In this document: piece by piece, positions 34,434-63,067 of the stretch | How the letters are laid out: every line of letters begins with the position of its first letter | How positions within the stretch are numbered: the stretch's first letter is position 1 | From: Saccoglossus kowalevskii | Taxonomy: Eukaryota > Hemichordata > Enteropneusta > Harrimaniidae | Direction: 5' to 3' | Length of the DNA: 63,067 bases | Assembly: GCF_000003605.2 (NCBI RefSeq) | Contig: NW_003114462.1 | Span: forward strand, 379,085 to 442,151 | The notes under the pieces: model-generated | The model's input: the letters and a program-made list of their open reading frames with translations, nothing else | The model's database searches: none | What the model was told of the DNA's origin: nothing | Made by a program: the position numbers and the translations under genes

Positions 34434-37400
34434 TCAACATGAATTGTTCAGAATCTTGAATTGAAGCCATTTTGATCTGATCATACGAGTGGACGCACAT
34501 TATATCCATTTAAACACTGAAAAACACTAAAAAAACTTTGAACACTATTAGGGGTAAAGTGACTTTTCTCAATCAGACATTGGTCTATCAGCGAAATTTT
34601 TAAGCAGGTGGTCACTAATCCAATTTTATTATTTCATTTAACGATCAGGCAACCTAAATCACCCAAATCTCGGACCTACTTTCATCCAGAAAATACATGC
34701 AGTCACCACCAATTTGAATATTCAAATTACAACTAATTTGAATTTAGCTGAAGACTGCACCTGAAGTAAATCAGAGCACCTGGGGTAAATAAAGACAACT
34801 TGTATATTCCTATCAAATCAATCAGATTTAATAATTGTATAAAAAACTACATGACTTACTACTTAGGAAAATAATACATGTACAATTTAATTTAATACAA
34901 TGTTTTTGTTTTTTTCGTTTTGGTTTTGGAAGAACTCTAGAAATTATTAAGTACATATTTTTTTCAAGAAAAAGAAATTAAATGCATAAGATCAAACTCT
35001 GTATTGCAATGATTACCTTTTGTCAAATTTGAGACAAACTATTCATTTTTCGCTGATATTACAGACAAATTACGGGAATGCGTAGCAACGAAATAAAATG
35101 TACAAACAGCGGAGCTGAATGTAAAATGCGAAGGAAAACAGAATTCCCAGAATATCCAAATTCCACGAAATTGAATAGTCTGTGCCAATGTAGAGATCAC
35201 TACAATATGTTGATATTATTGACATTTTGAAAATATCTTATCTTATTTATTGCTTGATTTTGAGAATTGTAAGAACCCAAGATTTGAGAGAAAATCTCTA
35301 ATTTGTAAACCTGTAGTTTTTTCCCCAAGCTGTTTGGCTGCAAACCACAAAAAAAGTCATGGTAATTCTTGGAGGGGTGTTCCTCCCCTCCCACACTGGA
35401 TAGCACCTCTGGTAACAGCCCATACATTTGCTGTAGACCACACATACCTACCCCATATGGTGCCCATTAGGAGACCACAACACAGGGCACGATATCAGCC
35501 ATTTTATTGCTAAATATGATACACAAGAAAGTTGTAATAATTCATTACTATATCTACAAGAAACAACCGCCTCTGCCACTACAGAAATATACCTGCTCCA
35601 AAGACCACCCGCTAAACTACAATGTTCCCCCTCCCCCTAAGTAATATACAATTGTAAGAAATTCAGCCTAGTTTTCGTTGAATTCCAAAGCCAGAAAAAT
35701 GTAGGCAGCAGTTTAATAACCAACAAAAAAAACTTAAGTAAAATGCACTCTTAAACTACCCAATTACGCAAACTACTGTTTCTACGGTAACATGGCTAAA
35801 ATGCAGCCTGCAGCAAGCTGTATGTAGAATGGTTAATACATAAAGTTGATGGTAATATTGTAAGAATTATACAAAAATACAATATCGTTGCGTATTCAAA
35901 ACTTTGCACTTCGTAAAGTGCATTCATTCAAAATTGCTATAGTAATTTCCAATGAAAGGCTGACATGACCTCACTATCAACAAAACTTAATACTGTTTAT
36001 AATCAAAAAATATATATATATTTGAAAAAAAAAGTACTTCTACAAGCAAATTAAGTAACTGTCGCAGGATTTGGAAGTACATCAAATTGTCACCTTTTGG
36101 TGGCACTTTCATAATTCACCACTGGTGGAGCTCTTCACTGTACAAGTGGTGTTTGGGGTGTTAGGCTAATAGCAAAGAGTCTGACAACATCAAATTCTAG
36201 TACAACCACTAACTTCAAATAAAGCAAAAGTTGCTTGCACGGTGAAATAAATATCTAAAACAAATGCATAATACGTAAACAATTTGGAAATGCACGAAAA
36301 TATATAAATAGGAGAGAAAAAAACCCCACAGGTTTTGACAGGAACAGGAAACAAGAATACACCAATTGTCATTAATTTATTATAGGATTAATTAACCGGA
36401 AGGCACAATTGTTCAGGCAATATATTGGCAGTTTAATGTTTACAATGCTCTGTGTACTGCCATGCACGATAATCCCAAAGTTGGCAAATAAATATTTCGA
36501 AGGCAAGACCAATATTTTCTCAGCACTTGCATCAAATGTATTCGCGAATATTTGGAGAAGTTTTTTGAGAAGAATTTCACTACAAACTCATTACCGAGAA
36601 AGCTGACGGCAGTTGACCTAAGTTAGTTAACGGGCCTCTTAATAGATGAAACACTGTACAACTTGTATTGAACGAGACGAGACTGACATATCCCCCGCAA
36701 TGAGCGTGTGGTTCACAACATCTATTCATAATAGCACAGCTGACCTGGACCTATCCTATCATGTTGTCATGATAAACCTAATGTCAGGAAATTCTTGGTG
36801 TAATGGTTGATGCAGGGCTTTTGTACAAAATGGTGCTCTTTCCAATAGATAGCAAGGACAATTAACTTTATGAATTTCGCAAGTCAGGAAAATGTAGCAG
36901 TGAATATTTCACTGCGGCTTTTGAGACAACGAGTCCTTCGTACATTAATATCTTGTGCCCAAATTAAAGTATTGACTGTTAATATACTGCCGTAAATCTA
37001 TGCTCAGAAGTTTGCTTCAATGAATTTCATTATAGAATGCATGCACAAAATCTGCCTGCTCTTGCCTACTGATCGTGTGGATAGGAGCACGGAATCAATC
37101 ATTTGTCATGGGGGTTACGAAATGTACATAGAATATTAGGGTTTTCATGTAAATCGTCTAGCAACGTTGTACCCCTGTAAAATGGTTTGGCCCACAGAGC
37201 ACATCCAATCAGAACAGTATTTTGCATAGCCTCAGCATTTTGTCCTAATTTGCATAAATTATGCTTAAATACCATCAGATAATAAAGACTTGGTGTGATA
37301 TTGTGAAAAACGATTTGAGTGATGCTGTCATGGCAATGATGCAAAATAAAAACAATTGTAAATAGTAAAATAAACTAAAAATATGCTGCAGAGATTTAAT

Positions 37401-39399
37401 ATTTTGAAGAAATAGTTTGTCCGCATAAATATACTTGTAAGGGCGGGCAAAAACCACCATGTCTTTGAATTATCTGAAAGAATTTATGCAAAGAAGCACC
37501 TGCATGACCATATTTGGTAATCTCTACCATATTTGTGAAAGATAATTTGCATAGATAAATAAGACTTCCCCTGGGAAACAAGTGACCCCTCTGCCTAAAC
37601 ATCGGCAATCACTGGACAAAACCATTGACTGCAAGGTCAAGAAAAACGAAAGAAACAAGCATTAACAAATCAGCCTCAATTCCTACATCCACCTTAAATG
37701 GAAGTGTCTGTCAATAACAAAAAAAACAATATAGCGAGATTAAATACAAGAAGTGGCAAGAACTGTCACGAAACATACATTCTGATGTATTTGACAGTGA
37801 GCTTCAAACATGAAAAGTTGAAACAAAAATTACAATGCAATTATATTAGTGAAAATCTCATTAGGAATACGAAACAATCCATAAAGCAATCCAATTTCAG
37901 CAAAGTCAACCAGAAAATTATCACCTTTTTTATTTTATTTTTTTTTTACAGTGAAATATTGGCATCACATCCGGCACCAAAAAATGCATTTTCCTCTTCA
38001 TAAGAAAATCACCTCTTGTCAGCCATTGTCATCACGGTCGTGAACATCTTAATGTTGTCATGGTAACTGCATCCACTAACCTTATTGCTGTTGGAATTCT
38101 TTCCCTGAGAGCTTCGTTGTCACTGCACAAGACGTACACACGTTGAGAAAAAAAATTTTCTTTCTCATAATACTTCAAAGTACCCTTTTTCTTTTCCTTG
38201 TGATGTCCAGAAGGCAGGGGGCAAGGACAGTCTAAACGTTTTGGCTGCTTATGATTTGCTGGCCAAATACAGTTTGGAGTTAACCAAACACTATGACCAG
38301 ATTTTGGCACTTAATACACTTTCATTGAAGTCCAGATGTAAAAAAAAAAAGGGGCGGGGTGCAAATATGTTATAACATTCATACCTGCACAGTTTTGAGT
38401 TGAAGGGCATGGGGATTTTCTCTCTAATAATTACTCTGGTTTGAAAAATACCAAAATATGAAATCTGTTCTTTTTCATGTTTTTACAGCACAGTAAATAG
38501 TGTTGCCGATGCTTGACATTTCAAACCATCTTGAGAAAATAATCATGCCCATCTATCTCAGAGAGAGAAAAAAAATATTACATGAAGTTTTTAATGATGC
38601 TATTACATTAGCTATAAGCTCAAAGAGGGGTGGGACCATTTGTCAGTGGATTACAATAACAAAAGCCACAGGCTGGGCTAATTCTGTTACAAGTTAGTAA
38701 ATGATAACATTTCACTGGATACATTGTTGAGAAGTTTACTTAGTTCTTAAGACATTCAATGAGGTAGTGTTTTTAATGATTTCTATAAACAAATGCAACA
38801 AGAACAACAACTCTTCACCCCCAGCCTCATCAGCAGCATCCAAAGGAGATATGTACAAGGAAGCCCATCACCTTACACAAGCATTCAATCCGTTGATCTG
38901 TTAGTACCACAGTGTTGAGATAGACATCTGCAGGGCGTCTAGGTATGAGTGGAGGAAGGTAGGCAAAAACTATGGAGATGGAGCTCACTCACGTGTAATG
39001 GAACGTACTGAGATGCATACCTCGCAGAGCGTTGATTACAATACATGGACTTTGACAGTAACATACGTGGAGAGTACTTGTGCAGTGATGCTTAGGTTAG
39101 TGGCTTTACTAGTTGCCAGTGGCAGCTGGGTTAATTAAACAAAAAAATCAGAGGAAAAAAAGAAAGAAAAAAATCTTGGTTAGTACCGACATAATGGCAA
39201 AATGAAAGACTTTGTAACAAGTCTGCTGGTAATATTGACTACTTTTATCCACTTGTAGATACACTTACTATAAAGCATGCAAGATGATGATCATGTGATA
39301 AATATGAACCAATCATGGCAGAGTATAGTAGAAGATATGAAGCTTTTATATGAAATGATTTTGCAAGCACACACGTTTTGCTATAATGGTGACCTTGTT
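34434..39399. other. No recognisable gene
   Basis: Five kilobases of AT-rich DNA downstream of the quaking gene. Open frames of 60-101 codons occur on both strands but none shows domain-like sequence or splice context. Confidence 0.4.
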
Positions 39400-39403
39400 G
39401 ATA

Positions 39404-39574
39404 ATATTGCATGTTGCAACAATAATGACATCAATGTTTTCACACGTTTTGCAATAATGACCTCAGTGTTGTCACATGTTGCAACAATAATCACCTCAGT
39501 GTTGATACATGCTGCAACAATAACGACCTCGAAGATATTGCACATTTTGCAATAACAATGACTTTGATGTTGTC
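39404..39574. repeat. Degenerate minisatellite, about five ~33-bp units
   Basis: Units of the form TGCAACAATAATGACCTCAG followed by TGTTGTCACATGT recur with variation (39404-39574). Confidence 0.65.
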
Positions 39575-40869
39575 ACTAGATTTGCATGCAGTTTATTCAC
39601 AATGCTGATGTATTGGTTTGAAGACAAGATCTAAAGAGATCTATCAGGTTGAACTGCTGCTGGTAGAAACTGTTCATCAGCTTTATCTGTGTTGGAGATA
39701 TAGGCCATTAACATTGAAAGGTTGCTGGTGAAATCCACCAACAGTATACTGTTGAAAGCTGATGAAACCCATAAACAGCATGAAGTACTGTTCAGAGCCA
39801 TATGGTTTCAGGAATGACAGAAATGTTCGATTCTAATGCACTCTTAACATTAAAATGGCCGCCATACAGCTATCCTGAATCCGACCATCGAATGAACACA
39901 TGTGTATATGTGCGATGTAATGTAATGTATGCATGAAGTATAAATGCGATTGTCCAAGATACGAATCTGAAACCATTCATTAAAAAAAAAAAAAAATGAC
40001 CACCAGCCAGCCCTTTTGTATTGGATCATGAAACAAATAAATGTGCATATTTGTATGTGAAGTTCAAATATGAACAGGCCAGGCATGTTCAAGATACAGG
40101 CAGAGACGCATGGATGGAGTTCACTCCACAAGTCCCGGTTTTCAGATTTCATCCAATTGGCAACTAATAAAAAATTGTGTTGAGTCCCATGTAGACAGCC
40201 AGAAACAAATTTGTTTTGTTTGATGTTGAAAAAATCTCTAACAGCATCAAACATAGTCAAGTGTTGTAGGTTTCACCCCCATAAAAGGTTGTACATCATG
40301 GGGGGAGAACAATTCACTAACAATGAAAAACTCAAAGTTGTGTACCTCAGAAAATATTATTTTTTATAATGGAAAAAATTGAGGTATAACATAATTGTAA
40401 ATTAATGCGGCATATACTGGACAATACCATATAAGGGAATTATCATATAAGGGAATTACAGAGCCAACATTGTCAGAATCAACATTGAGCAAAACATGTG
40501 TGACACAAAATATTATTATAATCATTATACAAAGCAACTAATGATAAAACTACCTTAACACCCACACAAAATAAGACAGGAAAACATTTCTTTAAAAATA
40601 TTAATTTGCTGAAGCAAGAGCAACAAACATTTTGAAAACACTGCCATGAAGGTTAATCGTACACAAAACTAATGAAATGTTAGTTTAATTAATATTAATA
40701 ACCATACTAATTAATTATGACATGATACTATTACTTGGTTGTTGTTATTATTATTATTATTAAATATCAGTTTTAGAAGATTTTTGGTTAGCTTAATTAA
40801 CATTTTTAGACACTGATCGAAACAAACTGAAATGAGACCTCAACATTTGTATACATTTTTTTTTCTTCT
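39575..40869. other. No recognisable gene
   Basis: AT-rich spacer. A 136-codon minus-strand frame (39850-40260) has no family similarity. Confidence 0.35.
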
Positions 40870-40875
40870 GGATAC

Positions 40876-40881
40876 TTTATT
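40876..40881 (-). terminator. Candidate polyadenylation signal of the quaking gene
   Basis: TTTATT on the + strand is AATAAA on the minus strand. It is the first canonical signal after the stop codon and would give a 3'UTR of about 1.6 kb. ATTAAA variants lie closer. Confidence 0.4.
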
Positions 40882-42475
40882 CATTCAATTGGACCACAAA
40901 ATACACAGAAAGTTCAAAAATATACATACATTTCATTCTCTTTTTTTTTTTTTTGCACCTTTTTCTTTTAAAAAAAAATTGATACTAATGGCTAGAAAAA
41001 TGCCTACATTTCTTTTCAACATACCATTTACTAATTATGGAAATTACTTTCAGAATTATTGTGAAAGTTCATTGTCAACTTATTTTGCTTTCATTCAATT
41101 TGGTTTCAGGGGTGCAAAAAAATGACAAGGAGACTTCACACTTTAAAAGGATATCAAATTCATATACTAAACTGGCCTTTTAAAATAATGATTCAAATCA
41201 CCATTGAACTTTGACCCACTAAATATTGAAAATTCTTTCTTTTTTCCCCAGCAACACAAAAAAGCGAAAGTTGTCTAAAATACTATTTATGAATATTGCT
41301 ACACCCTGAAAAGCTTGATTGAAGTTTTGTTTTTGTTTTTAAAAAAAACAAAAAAACACACAAATGCTTTGATTTAATTTCTTTTCAATAGAAAGCAAAT
41401 TTCCCTTAAGTTTTCCCCACTTTTGAATAAGAAAAATACAGAAACAAGACTTTAATAATAACCACAGTCATACACTAGATACTACATCAAAATAATTGCA
41501 ATATACAACATGAATACAATCAATAACAGATAATCAATACTTCAATTGTAGTTCAACAAGAGCATATGTCCAAACAAGCCCAATAGTCATGACAACAAAA
41601 CACTACCAACTACACAGTACAGTACACTACACGTATAATATCCTTTTTCTTCTATTTTTTTTATCATCTTCGTTTTGTTTGTTTTTAAATAAATTCCCTG
41701 CAATATATATTTCTTCTTTAAATAAGCTTGAAAAAAATCTTCTCTTTAAATATAGAGTAGATTGAAGTATAAAAAAAAGTTCCTTACAATATATATAGGT
41801 ATGTCTATAAAAGTATTCACACTTATTGACACTGCTACAACTAAAACTACTTGGGCTTGCCTTGGACACTATGCTTAATCTGTATTCAATTTCAAAGGGA
41901 GGAAAAAAAAAATAACAAAAAAAAGAATGTAGAAAACAAAATACAACACAATGTGGAAGTGATTGTCCCTAGTCGTGAAGAGACAAGAAAAATTAGTTTT
42001 TGTTTGTTGTTGTTGCGAGGAATGAAATATGAGGATTAAGAAAGATTGACAGTTTTTTTAGATTTGGTAACACTACTTAAGTCCAAGCATTTCCACACAG
42101 TGCTAAATGTTATGATGTTGTTAAATGCAGAATAATGTATGGTGAGATGTTAATATACAAGATTTGAGGACTTGCGATATTTTGGTATGAACTGTATTTT
42201 AAGATATTGGTGATTTGTTTCCTTTTCAAAAAAAACAAACAAAAAAACTTAGATTAGTAATTTGTCAGTCAGCTTTAAAACTTATGGTGTTAACTCTATT
42301 AGAGTCTATCTAAGCAAATAAACGGCAATAACATTCAGAATATATATATAAAAAAAAAAATTCCCAGATCTCAATATTGCACGTCTGTTTGTTTGGGGCA
42401 CCAAATAATCGCAAGCCTCATAGTCAGCAGTATATGTAAATGGATTTCCAAATAAGGTATGGTGAGAGAAGTTAA
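40882..42475 (-). other. Probable 3'UTR of the quaking gene
   Basis: AT-rich sequence with several A- and T-homopolymers between the stop codon and the first AATAAA on the minus strand. Extent inferred from the signal only. Confidence 0.4.
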
Positions 42476-61709
<19,234 letters not shown>

Positions 61710-62500
61710 CTAATAAGTGAAAAGACAGCAAGAAAAAAAAACAATGAATTAATAAGCTTTCAAGTTAATCACAAAATAATATTTATTTTTAATATTCACA
61801 TCTTACTACAGCTGGGCCTGTCTGAAATGAAAGCTGTAAACTGAACCACATTTTCGTACTTGCATGACACAATTACATTTAACAAATTCACTATATTAGA
61901 GGCACATCTCCAATAGAAGCACATAAAACCCAAACATTACATCTATTGTGTCATTATTTTGACTATGGGCACACCTCTATTATTTACGTCAGCATATGTG
62001 CTAATATATGCAGATGCATGTGAGCATGAATAGATAATTATTACAAGGCTAAGTGGACTTGCTTGGTGACTTGCATATACCATGCCCTTAGCTGAAGAAT
62101 AAATAGCTCAGTTTTCGTTGTTTTGTGATCGAGCAAGTTATCAACCCCCCCTCTCTTCACCAAAATATCAATGAAGGATGCAAGGAACTGACTTCAATAT
62201 ACAAATAGCATTAATGGCTGTGCCAATCTGTGTCTGTACATTTGATGAAGCTTTATTTTCCAACAGTGAAATCAAACTGCTTTAGATGAACTGAAATGGA
62301 TATGATAATGTAATTCACTATCTCATGAGATACATTCAATATTTTGCTGTAATCACAAAACATGAAATAAGATATGTATATCAAAAACAAAAAATATGTA
62401 TTATTCAGTGTCTCTCAAGTGATAACAAGAATGCCAAAGGGTCATCATTTCACAATACTTAACAAGAAAAGTCGGTGCATCCAAGATGTACATGATGGGA
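61710..62500. other. Next quaking intron, unique part
   Basis: AT-rich intronic sequence upstream of exon a; nothing recognised. Confidence 0.5.
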
Positions 62501-63067
62501 AACCTGTCTAAACTGAACCCTGTGTAGATTGGGAACCTGTCTAAACTGAACCCTGTGTAGACTAGAAACCTGTCTAAACTAAACCCTGTGTAGACTAGAA
62601 ACCTGTCTAAACTAAACCCTGTGTAGACTAGAAACCTGTCTAAACTGAACCCTGTGTAGATTGGAAACCTGTCGAAACTAAACCCTGTGTAGACTAGAAA
62701 CCTGTCTAAACTAAACCCTGTGTAGACTAGAAACCTGTCTAAACTGAACCCTGTGTAGATTGGGAACCTGTCTAAACTGAACCCTGTGTAGATTGGGAAC
62801 CTGTCTAAACTAAACCCTGTGTAGACTAGAAACCTGTCTAAACTAAACCCTGTGTAGACTAGAAACCTGTCTAAACTGAACCCTGTGTAGACTAGAAACC
62901 TGTCTAAACTAAACCCTGTATAGACTAGAAACCTGTCTAAACTAAACCCTGTGTAGACTAGAAACCTGTCTAAACTGAACCCTGTGTAGATTGGGAACCT
63001 GTCTAAACTGAACCCTGTGTAGATTGGGAACCTGTCTAAACTAAACCCTGTGTAGATTGGGAACCTG
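62501..63067. repeat. 33-bp minisatellite, 17 units, open at the window edge
   Basis: Units begin AACCTGTCTAAACT and end GTGTAGATTGGG or GTGTAGACTAGA. Seventeen units are complete and the 18th is cut by the window end. Two unit variants alternate irregularly, which suggests higher-order duplication. There are no unique spacers. Confidence 0.97.

Noticed and set aside
62501-63067. Regular array resembling CRISPR
   Set aside because: Units are contiguous 33-bp tandem copies with no unique spacers, in an animal gene intron.

Overview
This is a stretch of an animal nuclear genome: AT-rich DNA, genes split by GT-AG introns, and dense with decayed transposable elements. The gene families and the mix of LINEs and short inverted-repeat elements fit an invertebrate, most likely a marine deuterostome such as a hemichordate or lancelet. 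That assignment is inference. A 50-N assembly gap lies at 24470-24519.

Region 1 (1-3.3 kb) is the 3' part of a decayed L1/Tx1-type LINE on the + strand. Region 2 (3.4-7.5 kb) is an apparently intact eight-exon cathepsin L gene of 323 residues with the complete catalytic set; its catalytic cysteine sits on a 33-bp exon. Region 3 (10.3-28.1 kb) holds two copies of a small-molecule N-methyltransferase gene of the NNMT/INMT/PNMT family. The first has all three exons but a TAG at codon 128. The second has only exons 2 and 3, with a one-base insertion eight codons into exon 3. Between them lie several LINE fragments and a diverged segmental duplication.

Region 4 (28.1-42.4 kb) has no recognisable gene. 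It contains inverted-repeat elements, a gag-like LTR-retrotransposon fragment, a small perfect hairpin between direct repeats, and a G-quadruplex candidate. Region 5 (42.5-61.7 kb, minus strand) is the 3' half of a quaking (QKI/HOW) STAR-family RNA-binding protein gene. Four exons fit in phase: the end of the KH domain with the start of QUA2, the rest of QUA2, the proline/methionine/tyrosine-rich tail, and a 23-codon terminal exon with an HPYQR motif like the nuclear QKI-5 end. The two KH/QUA2 exons are separated by a 16.2-kb intron full of simple repeats. The window ends inside a 33-bp minisatellite in the next upstream intron.

At least five families of short repeats recur. Two of them share terminal sequence and are confined to 3.9-31.6 kb. 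I see no operon-like or defence system. The most useful observations are the quaking terminal-exon structure, the in-phase cathepsin active-site microexon, the parallel lesions in the methyltransferase pair, and the two related TTAA-ended repeat families.
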